Shown: positions 52,160-60,727, counted from the first letter of the stretch. The stretch is DNA of 64,000 bases from JBBQNR01 sp963774075 (GCA_963774075.1 CAVZDP010000003.1:558001-622000), one strand, 5' to 3'. The notes: generated by a model not told the origin, from the sequence alone. Program-made: numbers and translations.

Positions 52160-52978
52160 TCACACCCTCTCCTTCTCCAGCGGCTCCGGCAGGCTCGCCT
52201 TCAGCCACGGCGGTGCGGTCGTCCCGAGCTTCGTGACGAGGTAGAGGTGGACGCCGATCAGTACGGCGATCAGCCCGGGTATCAGCAACATGTGGATGGC
52301 GTAGAAGCGCGACAGCGTCGTGGCGCCGAACTCGGGCCCGGCGCGTAAGAAGTCTGCGAGGTACGGGCCGATCACCGGCCCGGTGGCGTTGATGTTCACC
52401 CCCACCACCGTCGCCCAGAAAGAGCGCTGGTCGAAGGGCAGCAGATAGCCGGTGAACCCCATGGCCAGGGTGAGCACCAGCAGTACGACGCCGATCACCC
52501 AGTTCAGCTCGCGCGGGTACTTGTAGGCGCCGAAGAAGAACGTGCGTCCCATGTGCAGGAACACCAGCACGATCATCACGGTCGCGCCCCAGCGGTGCAT
52601 GCCTCGCACCAGCTCGCCGAGGAAGACCTCGTTGGTTATGTGCTGGACGCTGTCGTAGGCGCGCGTGGGAGACGGGTCGTAGTACATGGCGAGGACCACC
52701 CCTGTGATCGCCTGCGAGACGAAGGCGAACATCGTCGCCGAGCCAAGCGTGTAGAACCAGTTCGTGCCCTTCGGAACCCTGCGGAACAGGAACCCGCGCA
52801 GAAAGCCGCTCGCGCCCGTGCGCTCGTCGACCCAACCGACGATGCCGGCCGAGACCTCGGCGGCCTGCTCCTTGAGATCGACCCGGCCGTCGCCGTTCGC
52901 GCCATTGGCGCCGTCGGCGCCGTTGCGCTGCGGCGGCGGCCATTCCTGCTTGCGTCGTCCGGGGGGTCGGATCGCCAT
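52160..52978 (-). CDS. qcrB: Menaquinol:cytochrome c reductase, cytochrome b6-like subunit
   Basis: A 272-residue cytochrome b N-terminal (b6) half with four membrane helices. The heme ligands are visible: His in GMHRWGAT and FLHMGR on helix B, and His in FYAIHML and IGVHLYL on helix D. The TGYLLPFDQ motif near the quinone site is present. A Gly/Asn-rich ~55-residue N-terminal extension is unusual. It carries the low- and high-potential hemes that pass electrons between quinone sites. Confidence 0.92.
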   Translation of the reverse strand: MAIRPPGRRKQEWPPPQRNGADGANGANGDGRVDLKEQAAEVSAGIVGWVDERTGASGFLRGFLFRRVPKGTNWFYTLGSATMFAFVSQAITGVVLAMYYDPSPTRAYDSVQHITNEVFLGELVRGMHRWGATVMIVLVFLHMGRTFFFGAYKYPRELNWVIGVVLLVLTLAMGFTGYLLPFDQRSFWATVVGVNINATGPVIGPYLADFLRAGPEFGATTLSRFYAIHMLLIPGLIAVLIGVHLYLVTKLGTTAPPWLKASLPEPLEKERV

Positions 52979-52981
52979 CGA

Positions 52982-53707
52982 TCAGGAGGGGGACGGGACG
53001 GTCGGGCGCTTCGGCCACAGGTACTCCCACAGCCCGTCGAGCTTCTCGCCGGGATCGCGGGGAGAAAAGCGTTCCAGTTGCGAGTTGACGCTGAAGCGGG
53101 GGCCGATCTGCACCTGGCCACTCTTCACGCGCGTCTCGAAGCGGTCGAGGGGGCGCACAGGCGGGCCTCCGGCGACCTTGCCCTCGAAGTCGTAGAGGCC
53201 GCCGTGGCATGGGCAGACGAAACGCTCCGCCGCGTCGATCCATCGCACCGGGCAGCCCAGGTGGACGCAGCGGGTGGAGATGGCGATGTACTCCCCTCGG
53301 CGCTCGCCCTCGAAGATCGGGTTCCCCTCCCTGATGTAGACGGTCGTGTTGCCCGCTTCGCCGACGTTGGTCACGAGCGTGATGGTCCGTGGTACAAAGG
53401 TCTGGCGAGAGAAGTCGCTCGGCGGGCCGACGTCCTGGAACGGCTGTTCCTGCTCCTCGAAGATCGGACCCAGAGCGAAGCCGATCGCGGGCAGCGCGAT
53501 TGCCGCTCCGGCGATCCCGCCCAATGCGAGGGCGCCGCCGGTGAAGAGCATCCGGCGCGTCATCGTCTCGCCCTCGAAGTGCCCCGGCGGATTGATGCGG
53601 CGCTCGCCGTTCGCCATACGACCGTCACCAGCGGCGGTCGGCGATGAACGTTCGCCCGCGACCATGCCGCCCTGCGCTTCGGTCTCTCTTCGAGGCTCGT
53701 TGGCCAA
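52982..53707 (-). CDS. qcrA: Rieske iron-sulfur protein of the menaquinol:cytochrome c reductase
   Basis: A Rieske protein of up to 241 residues. The 2Fe-2S ligands are in CVHLGCP and CPCHGGLYD. One N-terminal membrane anchor (LFTGGALALGGIAGAAIALP) follows a MTRRML basic pair, which could act as a Tat signal; tatA and tatC lie a few kilobases downstream. The TTG start at 53707 has no ribosome site; internal ATGs in the hydrophilic ~50-residue N-terminus may be the true start. First gene of the qcrABC set. Confidence 0.9.
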   Translation of the reverse strand: MANEPRRETEAQGGMVAGERSSPTAAGDGRMANGERRINPPGHFEGETMTRRMLFTGGALALGGIAGAAIALPAIGFALGPIFEEQEQPFQDVGPPSDFSRQTFVPRTITLVTNVGEAGNTTVYIREGNPIFEGERRGEYIAISTRCVHLGCPVRWIDAAERFVCPCHGGLYDFEGKVAGGPPVRPLDRFETRVKSGQVQIGPRFSVNSQLERFSPRDPGEKLDGLWEYLWPKRPTVPSPS

Positions 53708-53730
53708 CGCGATGCAGAAAGTAGCGGGTG

Positions 53731-54342
53731 TTACGCGGTCGGGGGCTGTTCGTTGACCGCTCGATCAAAAGCTATCAGGGCTTGCTCCAGCCCAAGCGCG
53801 AGGCCTACCTGCGCGGCCCGCTCGATCGCGGCTCGCCGCGCTTGAGCCGCCGCTTTTTCTCGGCCCTCGCGGGCGAGCAGCTTCGAGCGAGCGGCCTCGT
53901 CCCAGGGACCGGCGGCGATGGCGAGCGAGCAGATCGCCCAAAGCCCGCCGGTCAGCTCCCACGGGCCGGCGTCGCGAGCTCGGTCGGAGCCGGCGTGAGC
54001 CTGCGCGCAGAGCGTGATCAGCTCGGCGAGCTCGGCGATCGCCTCGAGGTCCCCGAGCCGGGCAAGCCGCGACAGCCCGAGCGCATAGAGGTAATCCCCC
54101 GACAGCAGGCGCAGGTCGGGGTCGTCGGAGTCGAGGACGCGCGCGCGAGCGTAGTGCAGGAGATAGCCCTCGAAGATGCTCTCCACGACCAGGGCATACT
54201 CGTCCGCGGCCTCTTGCGTTCGGTGGCCTGCCGCGACCAGGGGGCCGAAGACGCCTTTCCCGAGCGGACGATCCGGAACGAGAGCCGCCGCGAGCAGCCC
54301 CCGCTCGCCCTCGAGCAGCGCGTGCAGGCTCGCGAGCGTCAC
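53731..54342 (-). CDS. Helical protein of unknown function, HepS-like
   Basis: A 203-residue all-helical protein. A central block, LRLLSGDYLYALGLSRLARL then GDLEAIAELAELI, resembles the small subunit (component I, HepS type) of two-subunit heptaprenyl diphosphate synthases, where a similar GDY/LAE pattern occurs; this is pattern-based inference. It has no Asp-rich catalytic motif, as expected of such a subunit. The GTG start overlaps the hemL stop by 4 bases, and the Rieske gene follows after 23 bases, so it bridges heme and respiratory genes. Confidence 0.55.
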   Translation of the reverse strand: MTLASLHALLEGERGLLAAALVPDRPLGKGVFGPLVAAGHRTQEAADEYALVVESIFEGYLLHYARARVLDSDDPDLRLLSGDYLYALGLSRLARLGDLEAIAELAELITLCAQAHAGSDRARDAGPWELTGGLWAICSLAIAAGPWDEAARSKLLAREGREKAAAQARRAAIERAAQVGLALGLEQALIAFDRAVNEQPPTA

Positions 54343-55637
54343 CGCGCGAGCGCGGCGAAGGACTCTGCGGCCGCGGCCAGCGTGCGCCGGACCTGCTCGT
54401 CGGTGTGCGCGAGCGAGGGGAACCACGCCTCGAATGGAGAGGGCGGCAAGTACACGCCGCGCTCGAGCATCGCAGCGTGGAAGCGCGCGAAGGCGCCGGC
54501 GTCGCTACCGCGAACGTCCTCCCAGCGCTCGACGGGACGCTCGCTGAAGAAGACGGTCAGGAGCCCGCAGATGGAGGTCACCTGCACCGGGACGGCGCCG
54601 GCCGCGGCCTCCCGCAACCCCTGTGCGAGGCGCTCCGTGACGCTCGCGAGCCGCTCGTAGGAAGCGGGCGTGAGCAGGCGAAGCGTCGCCAGCCCAGCCG
54701 CCGTCGCGAGCGGGTTGCCCGAGAGCGTTCCGGCCTGGTAGGTCGAGCCCGAGGGTGCGAGCTGCTGCATGAACACCGGCCTGCCTGCGACTGCGGCGAG
54801 CGGCAGGCCGCCGCCGAGCACCTTGCCCAGAACGGTCAGATCGGGCTCCACGCCGAAGAGCTCCTGCGCGCCGCCGCTCGACACCCGAAAGCCGGTTATC
54901 ACCTCGTCGAGCACCAGCAGGGAACCGCTTCGAGTGCAGCGCTCGCGCACGAGCTCGAGAAAGCCCTCGCGGGCGGGGACCAGGCCCATGTTGGCCGGAG
55001 CCCCCTCGGCGATCACGGCAGCCAGCTCGTCGCCCGCCGCGTCCATCGCCGCTTCCAATCCCTCGCCGTCGTTCCACGCGGCGACGACCGTGTCCGCCGC
55101 CTGGGCCGCCGTGACTCCGGGGGAGGCGGGAATGCCCTGCGTCGCCAGCCCGGATCCCGCGTCGGCCAGCAGGCCGTCGACGTGGCCGTGGTACGCGCCG
55201 GCGAACTTCAGCACCCGATCGCGGCCGGTCACTGAGCGCGCAAGCCTGATCGCGGTCATGGTCGCCTCGGTGCCGGAGGACGTGAGGCGCACCATCGATG
55301 CCGAGGGAACGCGCGCAACTACCTCTTCCGCGAGCTCCACCTCGGCCGCTGTCGGCGCGCCGAAGCTCGTGCCCCGCCTCGCGGCCGACGCGACCGCCTC
55401 CACGACCTCCGCATGCGCGTGACCGAGGATCAGCGGCCCCCACGAGCACACGTAGTCCAGGTAGCGGTTGCCGTCGACGTCGAAGAGCTCCGCGCCCTCG
55501 CCGCGCTCGATGAAGATCGGCTCGCGACCAACCGCCTTCATCGCCCGCACGGGGCTGTTCACGCCGCCGGGAATCAGCAAACGGGCCCGCTCGAACAGCT
55601 CGTGCGAGCGGGCGTCTACGAGTACCTGCGCTCCCAC
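54339..55637 (-). CDS. hemL: Glutamate-1-semialdehyde 2,1-aminomutase
   Basis: A 432-residue PLP enzyme making 5-aminolevulinate from glutamate-1-semialdehyde. Features: SHELFERARLLIPGGVNSPVRA at the start, SSGTEATMTAIRLAR, KFAGAYHGHVDGLL, LVLDEVITGFRVS (Asp near the cofactor) and the PLP Lys in TVLGKVLGGGLPLAA. GTG 55635-55637 is the only good start, giving a 22-base overlap with the upstream gene; the length matches the family. It works with HemB two genes upstream. Confidence 0.93.
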   Translation of the reverse strand: MGAQVLVDARSHELFERARLLIPGGVNSPVRAMKAVGREPIFIERGEGAELFDVDGNRYLDYVCSWGPLILGHAHAEVVEAVASAARRGTSFGAPTAAEVELAEEVVARVPSASMVRLTSSGTEATMTAIRLARSVTGRDRVLKFAGAYHGHVDGLLADAGSGLATQGIPASPGVTAAQAADTVVAAWNDGEGLEAAMDAAGDELAAVIAEGAPANMGLVPAREGFLELVRERCTRSGSLLVLDEVITGFRVSSGGAQELFGVEPDLTVLGKVLGGGLPLAAVAGRPVFMQQLAPSGSTYQAGTLSGNPLATAAGLATLRLLTPASYERLASVTERLAQGLREAAAGAVPVQVTSICGLLTVFFSERPVERWEDVRGSDAGAFARFHAAMLERGVYLPPSPFEAWFPSLAHTDEQVRRTLAAAAESFAALAR

Positions 55638-56692
55638 TCGGCGTAGTCGGGCGTGAAGTAACGCAGGCGGACTTTCTTGTACTCGGTTGACGAGTAGAGC
55701 GTCGCGCGGTCGTCGCCGGTGATGTCCGCCACGCGCGCGACCCCGTCGAGGACGGCGTCGCACTCCTCCTTCGATCGCCCGTGCGCCATCGTGAAGACGC
55801 TGTAGGGCCAGTCCCGGTAGGTGGGCCGCTGGTAGCAATGCGAGACGCCGCGCACCGCGGCCATCTGCGGCCCGAGCTCCATCACTCTCTCCTCGGGGAC
55901 TCTCCAGACCCCCATCCCGTTCGCGGAGAAGCCCGCTCGCCGGTGGTAGAGGATCGCCGCCACCCTGCGCAGGACCTTCCGCTCCACCATCTCACGGCAG
56001 CGCTCCAGCATGCGCTCGACCGGCACCCCGAGCCGTGCTGCCGCCGGCGCATAGGCGTCGGACCGGGCCTCCATCGGTCCTTGGAGGGCGCGGATCAACG
56101 CGAGGTCGAAGTCGTCGATGGGCACGGGCTCGCGCGGCAGGGGCTTCGTGGCCTCGGCGGGCGCGGCGAGTGCGTCCGTGCCGCCCTCCATCTCGAGGTT
56201 CATGTTGATCTTGAACATCGTGATCGTGGGCAGCTGACGGACGGAGGTTGCGCCGCTGGTTTCTTTGAGCACCTCGAGCGTGCCGTCGAGGCCAAGCGAG
56301 GAGTCCGGCGGGACGGCGATGGTGAACCAAAGGTTGAAGTCGTGGTCGCGCAGGTAGTTGTGCGAGACGCCGGGATGCTCGTTGATGACCCTCGCGGCGC
56401 GCTGCGGGTTGTCGTCGTCGACCATCGCGGCGACGAGCATCGACTCGTAGCCGAGCGCCGGCGTGTCGAAGATCGGCGTGATCTCTCTGATGATGCGCTC
56501 GTCGAGTAGCCGCTGGGTGCGTTCTAGCACCTCGGCCTCCGCGAGCTCGGCCTTCTGGGCGACGAGGTCGAACGGCCGCTCCTCGAGCGGGAAGCTCGAC
56601 TGGAGCAGGTTCATGAGGTGCCTGTCGGTGTCGTCGAGCGGCACGGCCGCACCGTGGAGGCGCTCGCGCAGCTTCGGTTGGGCAGGCCTCAC
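55616..56692 (-). CDS. Fused AhbA-AhbB-type protein (siroheme decarboxylase-like, Lrp/AsnC fold)
   Basis: A 358-residue protein with two tandem Lrp/AsnC-like modules. Module 1 has a winged-helix part (DDTDRHLMNLL) and VSHNYLRDHDFNLWFTIAVP (His ~112); module 2 begins IDDFDLALIRALQ and has VSHCYQRPTYRDWPYSVFTM (His ~284). The HNYxR...WFT and SHCYxR...WPY...FTM pairs are hallmarks of AhbA/AhbB/NirDLGH proteins, which decarboxylate siroheme; ordinary AsnC regulators lack them. The GTG start overlaps hemB by 4 bases and hemL overlaps its end, so it is embedded in tetrapyrrole synthesis. Confidence 0.8.
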   Translation of the reverse strand: MRPAQPKLRERLHGAAVPLDDTDRHLMNLLQSSFPLEERPFDLVAQKAELAEAEVLERTQRLLDERIIREITPIFDTPALGYESMLVAAMVDDDNPQRAARVINEHPGVSHNYLRDHDFNLWFTIAVPPDSSLGLDGTLEVLKETSGATSVRQLPTITMFKINMNLEMEGGTDALAAPAEATKPLPREPVPIDDFDLALIRALQGPMEARSDAYAPAAARLGVPVERMLERCREMVERKVLRRVAAILYHRRAGFSANGMGVWRVPEERVMELGPQMAAVRGVSHCYQRPTYRDWPYSVFTMAHGRSKEECDAVLDGVARVADITGDDRATLYSSTEYKKVRLRYFTPDYAEWERRYS

Positions 56693-57663
56693 GCCAGCCA
56701 GCGTGCCGCCTCCTTCGCGTGATAGGTGACGACGATGTCCGCACCGGCGCGCCGGATTGCGGTCAGGGACTCGAGCACGACCTTCTGCTCGTCGAGCCAG
56801 CCGCGCTCGGAGGCGGCCTTCACCGCCGCGTACTCTCCCGACACGTTGTAGGCAGCCACCGGCACGGGAACAGCATCGCGGACTCGGGCAATCACGTCCA
56901 GGTACGGCAACGCCGGCTTCACCATCACGACGTCCGCGCCTTCCTCGACGTCGAGGGTGGCCTCGCGCACCGCCTCGCGAGCGTTGGCGGGGTCGAGCTG
57001 GTAGCCCCGCCTGTCGCCGAACGCCGGCGTCGAGGCGGCCGCGTCGCGAAACGGCCCGTAGAAGGCCGAGGCGAACTTGGAGCTGTACGCGAGGATGGGC
57101 AGCTCGGAGTGACCCTCCGCGTCGAGCTGCGCCCTGATGGCGCCGATGCGGCCGTCCATCATGTCGGACGGAGCGATGACGTCGGCGCCTGCTTCGGCGT
57201 GCGAGACGGCGGTCTTCGAGAGCAGCTCGAGCGTGAGGTCGTTGTCGACCTCGCCGTCCTCGCGCACGATTCCGCAGTGTCCGTACGAGGTGTACTCGCA
57301 CAGGCAGACGTCGGTGATCACCGTCAGCGACGGCTCGGCCTGCTTCACCGCCCGCACGGCCAGCTGCACGATCCCCTCCGGATCGTAGGCGCCCGTGGCG
57401 GCCTCGTCCTTGTCGGATGGGATGCCGAAAAGCAGCACCGCGGGAATTCCCAGCGAGGCGATCTCCTTGGCCTCCTCGGCGAGGTGCGAGATCGTCAGGC
57501 GCTCGACGCCGGGCATCGACTCGACCGGCTCGCGCCGGTCGCTGCCGTGAGTGACGAAGAGCGGATAGACGAGATGGTCGGCTGAGAGCCCGGTCTCGCG
57601 CACGAGCCCGCGGAGGCCGCCCGTCTTCCGCATCCGCCTGAGTCGCGTGGCAGGGAAGGCCAT
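56689..57663 (-). CDS. hemB: Porphobilinogen synthase (delta-aminolevulinate dehydratase)
   Basis: A 324-residue enzyme condensing two 5-aminolevulinates. Active-site Lys residues lie in AYSSKFASAFYG and VMVKPALPYLD. The metal-site region DVCLCEYTSYGHCG has three Cys, indicating a zinc-dependent form. The ATG at 57663 follows TAGACT by 9 bases with no ribosome site, so the operon mRNA is probably leaderless. It leads hemB - ahbAB-like - hemL - HepS-like - qcrABC, nearly all with overlapping or closely spaced ends. Confidence 0.94.
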   Translation of the reverse strand: MAFPATRLRRMRKTGGLRGLVRETGLSADHLVYPLFVTHGSDRREPVESMPGVERLTISHLAEEAKEIASLGIPAVLLFGIPSDKDEAATGAYDPEGIVQLAVRAVKQAEPSLTVITDVCLCEYTSYGHCGIVREDGEVDNDLTLELLSKTAVSHAEAGADVIAPSDMMDGRIGAIRAQLDAEGHSELPILAYSSKFASAFYGPFRDAAASTPAFGDRRGYQLDPANAREAVREATLDVEEGADVVMVKPALPYLDVIARVRDAVPVPVAAYNVSGEYAAVKAASERGWLDEQKVVLESLTAIRRAGADIVVTYHAKEAARWLA

Positions 57664-57672
57664 CGCCAACGA

Positions 57673-57678
57673 AGTCTA
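57673..57678 (-). promoter_or_regulatory. Putative -10 element (TAGACT) of hemB, leaderless arrangement
   Basis: On the minus strand TATATAGACT is followed by 9 bases and then the hemB ATG. The hexamer and spacing are identical to those of purA. No -35 box is convincing. It would drive the heme and respiration operon. Confidence 0.5.
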
Positions 57679-57719
57679 TATATGCCCTGTGGCGCCCTGG
57701 CGGGCTTGGTGCTTCCGAC

Positions 57720-59054
57720 TCAGGCAAAGCGCGCAAGCGCGAGTCGCGCGGCGGCACCGAACGAGGCCGCGAGCGCGAGCAGGTGCAACAGCGGGCCGGC
57801 GAGGTCACCCTCCCCGTAGAGGGCAGCGCTCATGGCGTCCACCGTCGGGCGAAACGGGAACAGCGCGGAGAGGACGCGGCTCGCGTCGTACACCCCCTCG
57901 CTCACGACGCCGGAAGGCACGAGCGCGAGAAAGGTCAGCGGTACGAGCAGCGCAAATGCGAGCAGCGACGCGGTGGAGACCTCGCGCGCGACCCCTCCCA
58001 CGAGAACGCCGAGCGCCGCGAAGCTCACGGCTCCAGCGGCCAGACCGACCAGCCACAGCGCGAAGCGATCCCACTCCAGGGGGATGAACAGGCCGAGCCC
58101 GAGGAGCATCAGGAGCGTCACCGGGATCGAGCAGACGGCCGCCAGCACGATCTTCTCGGCGAGCAGGGTCGAGCGGCTGACAGGGCCGCGCACGAGCCGA
58201 CCGAACACGTTCTCCGAGCGCTCGAGCGCAAGCGATGCTGCGGCGAGCATCACCGTCACGAACATCAGCGAGACGGCGACGGCGACCGCCGCCGCGAACG
58301 TCGTGAGCGGGACCGGCGATCCGCTCACCACGCGCTTTTGGATCGTGATCGGCTGCGACACCGCTCCGAGTACCTCGTCCGTGAAGCCGAGGTTCTGCTC
58401 GGCGAGTCGCGCGAACCGCGCGACGCGTTCGAGCTCCTCGCGCTCGCGGGAGCCCGGCGGCAGCCTGCGCCTGGCCTCGCGGGCGATCCGCTCGACGTTG
58501 CGCAGGCCGAGGACGTCGAAGCTCTGCCCGAGCACGGTGACCGGGCCGCCGTCGAGCAACAGGCCCAGGTAGCGAACCAGCACGCGGGTGAACGCGCGTG
58601 AGATGCGCGCGTTTGCGTTCGCGACGAGACTCGTGATCGTGTCGTCCACGAGCCTCGCCTTCAGGGGATCTTCCTCGTTGACGAACACCTCCAGGCGAGG
58701 GCGCTCCAAGCGAGACTCGAGCCGGCGCACGGACTCGCGCGGGACTATCACCGCCGCAAGGGCCTCTCCGTCCCGCACCTTGTCGATCGCCTCCTCTCGC
58801 GACTCGACCGCAACCGGGTCGATGCGCTTATCGAGCTCGCTGCTCGGCCCGAGCAGATCGAACCGGCGGGAGCCGATCTGAACGCGCTCGTTCGGAGGCA
58901 CCTCGTTCAGGAACGCCACGCGCGGGCGGTCCGGTCCGCGACTGAGGGTCAGGCCGATCAGGAGCGCGAGGACGACCGGGTACGCGACCAGGATCGCGAC
59001 CTGGAGCGGGGAGCGGCGCAGTATTCGGAGATCCTTGACGAGCAGCCAGCGCAT
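57720..59054 (-). CDS. ABC-2 type exporter permease
   Basis: A 444-residue membrane protein: N-terminal segment (VKDLRILRRSPLQVAILVAY), a ~210-residue extracytoplasmic loop with helices, then five to six membrane segments. This is the YhfP/ABC2_membrane_3 arrangement, in which the permease pairs with a single ATPase subunit; the ATPase gene lies immediately upstream (11-base gap). Substrate unknown. ATG 59054 chosen; a GTG two codons upstream is possible. Confidence 0.85.
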   Translation of the reverse strand: MRWLLVKDLRILRRSPLQVAILVAYPVVLALLIGLTLSRGPDRPRVAFLNEVPPNERVQIGSRRFDLLGPSSELDKRIDPVAVESREEAIDKVRDGEALAAVIVPRESVRRLESRLERPRLEVFVNEEDPLKARLVDDTITSLVANANARISRAFTRVLVRYLGLLLDGGPVTVLGQSFDVLGLRNVERIAREARRRLPPGSREREELERVARFARLAEQNLGFTDEVLGAVSQPITIQKRVVSGSPVPLTTFAAAVAVAVSLMFVTVMLAAASLALERSENVFGRLVRGPVSRSTLLAEKIVLAAVCSIPVTLLMLLGLGLFIPLEWDRFALWLVGLAAGAVSFAALGVLVGGVAREVSTASLLAFALLVPLTFLALVPSGVVSEGVYDASRVLSALFPFRPTVDAMSAALYGEGDLAGPLLHLLALAASFGAAARLALARFA

Positions 59055-59065
59055 GCGCACTATTT

Positions 59066-59887
59066 CTAATGGCCGCGCTCGCGCAGGAAGGAGACGAAGG
59101 CCGCCTCGAAATCGCCGGCCCTCGGGCCTGGTGGCGAGACGTCGGGGCTCGCTCCGACCGCGTTCCACAAGCCCGCGAGGCTGCCCCAGAACAGGGCCTC
59201 TCCGTCGGCGAGGACGAGCACGCGATCGGCGTGCCGCTCGGCCTCCGTCACGTCGTGCGTGCTGTAGACGACGCTGGTTCCCTCGCGCGCCAGGTCGAGG
59301 ATGAACCGCCACAGGCTCTGGCGCTGGCGCGGGTCGAGCGCGGCCGTGGGCTCGTCCAGCAACAGCACCTCCGGCGCGGAGAGCAGCCCGATCGCGACGT
59401 TGAGCCGCTGCCGGTTCCCCGCCGAGAGCGCGCTCACGAGATCGGTGGCGCGCTCGGTCAGGCCCGTGTGGTCCAGCATGCGAGCGACCGTCGCCTCAAC
59501 GTCGTCCACACCCTCCAGGCGGGCGAAGAGGCTCAGGTTCTCGGCCGCTGTCAGCTTTCCGTAGAGCGCCGGCTGCTGCGGCACCCAGCCGACTCGGCCG
59601 GTCGGCCGGTCGACCGTGCCGTCGTCCGCTTGCTGCACCCCCGCCAGGATGCTGAGCAGGGTGGTCTTGCCCGCGCCGTTCGGACCGATGCACGCCACCA
59701 GCTCTCCCCGCCGCACCTCGAGCCCCACTCCGGCGAGCGCCGAGCGACCCGCGTAGCGCTTGACCAGGCCGCGAGCCTCGAGCGCGACCGGCTGCGAGGC
59801 GTCCGGCTCCTCTACGCCGGGTCGGCCGTCGCCAGGCTCCACACCCGGCGCCGGGCTCGCGCGCTCGGCTCGCCCGCTCGGAGCCAT
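59066..59887 (-). CDS. ABC transporter ATP-binding protein
   Basis: A 273-residue ATPase. Walker A GPNGAGKTTLL, Q-loop VPQQPALYG, signature LSAGNRQRLNVAIGL (LSAGN instead of the usual LSGGQ), Walker B VLLLDEPTAALDP and the H-loop His in YSTHDVTE. A ~35-residue Pro/Gly-rich N-terminal extension precedes the core. It powers the exporter with the adjacent ABC-2 permease. Confidence 0.9.
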   Translation of the reverse strand: MAPSGRAERASPAPGVEPGDGRPGVEEPDASQPVALEARGLVKRYAGRSALAGVGLEVRRGELVACIGPNGAGKTTLLSILAGVQQADDGTVDRPTGRVGWVPQQPALYGKLTAAENLSLFARLEGVDDVEATVARMLDHTGLTERATDLVSALSAGNRQRLNVAIGLLSAPEVLLLDEPTAALDPRQRQSLWRFILDLAREGTSVVYSTHDVTEAERHADRVLVLADGEALFWGSLAGLWNAVGASPDVSPPGPRAGDFEAAFVSFLRERGH

Positions 59888-59932
59888 GGCCAGCGAGGTT
59901 AGTTGATCGCGGTGGCGCGGTGCCTCATCCGA

Positions 59933-59938
59933 TATACA
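59933..59938 (+). promoter_or_regulatory. Putative -10 element (TATACA) of the ymdB-like gene
   Basis: TATACA ends 6 bases before the ATG and no ribosome site intervenes. A TTGATC at 59903-59908 is too far upstream for a normal -35. The layout again implies a leaderless or near-leaderless mRNA. Confidence 0.4.
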
Positions 59939-59944
59939 GCCTGA

Positions 59945-60727
59945 ATGGGCAGGCGACTGCTATTCATCGGCGACGTGGTGGGAGAGCCCGGCCGCAAAGC
60001 ACTGGTGCGAATGCTCCCCTCGCTTCGCGAGCGCTACTCGCCGGATCTCGTCGTTGCGAACGGCGAGAACCTGGCCGGCGGCATCGGCATCACCGAGCGC
60101 ACCGCAAAAGCGCTGCTCGGCGCGGGAGTCGACGTGCTCACGACGGGCAACCACGTCTACCGTCACCGCGCGGTCTACGGGTTCCTCGACTCGACCGACC
60201 GGGTCGTGCGCCCCGCCAACTACGTCCGAGGTAACCCCGGCCGCGGCCACACCGTGATCGAGCGTGACGGGGTGCGCTGGGGGATCGTGAACCTGTCCGG
60301 GACCGTCTTCCTGCACGCGGCGAGCTCGCCGTTCCACGTCGTCGACGAGATCCTCTCCACTCTGCGCGACGAGGCGGACCTGGTGTTCGTGGATTTCCAC
60401 GCGGAGGCGACCAGCGAGAAGGTCGCGATGGGATGGCACCTCGACGGACGCGTCCTGGCCGTGATCGGGACGCACACGCACGTGCCGACCGCGGACGGGC
60501 GCGTGCTCCCGGGCGGCACCGCCTATCTGTCGGACGCCGGCATGACCGGCGCACGCGACGGCGTGATCGGGGTCAAGCGGGAGCAGGTGCTCGAGCGCTT
60601 CCTGACGCAGCTTCCGGTCAAGTTCGAGACAGCCGAGGGGGACGTCTGGGTCATGGGCTGTGTCATCGAGTCAGACGAGCGTGGGCTCGCCGGCTCGATC
60701 GAGACCGTTCTGCTCCCCGCGGACTGA
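59945..60727 (+). CDS. ymdB: YmdB-type metallophosphoesterase (2',3'-cyclic nucleotide phosphodiesterase family)
   Basis: A 260-residue calcineurin-like phosphoesterase. Metal and active-site motifs: FIGDVVGEPGR (Asp), VVANGENLAGGIGIT (Asn/Glu), TTGNHVY (Asn-His), FVDFHAEATSEK and GTHTHVPTAD (His pair), then the family-specific SDAGMTGARDGVIG. Bacillus YmdB hydrolyses 2',3'-cAMP and influences biofilm and motility decisions. Its 3' end overlaps the convergent membrane-protein gene by 57 bases. Confidence 0.9.
   Translation: MGRRLLFIGDVVGEPGRKALVRMLPSLRERYSPDLVVANGENLAGGIGITERTAKALLGAGVDVLTTGNHVYRHRAVYGFLDSTDRVVRPANYVRGNPGRGHTVIERDGVRWGIVNLSGTVFLHAASSPFHVVDEILSTLRDEADLVFVDFHAEATSEKVAMGWHLDGRVLAVIGTHTHVPTADGRVLPGGTAYLSDAGMTGARDGVIGVKREQVLERFLTQLPVKFETAEGDVWVMGCVIESDERGLAGSIETVLLPAD

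Noticed and set aside
55616..56692. Ordinary Lrp/AsnC transcription regulator
   Set aside because: Both modules have AhbA/AhbB His-containing motifs and the gene is embedded in hemB-hemL; a regulatory role remains possible but is not the best reading.
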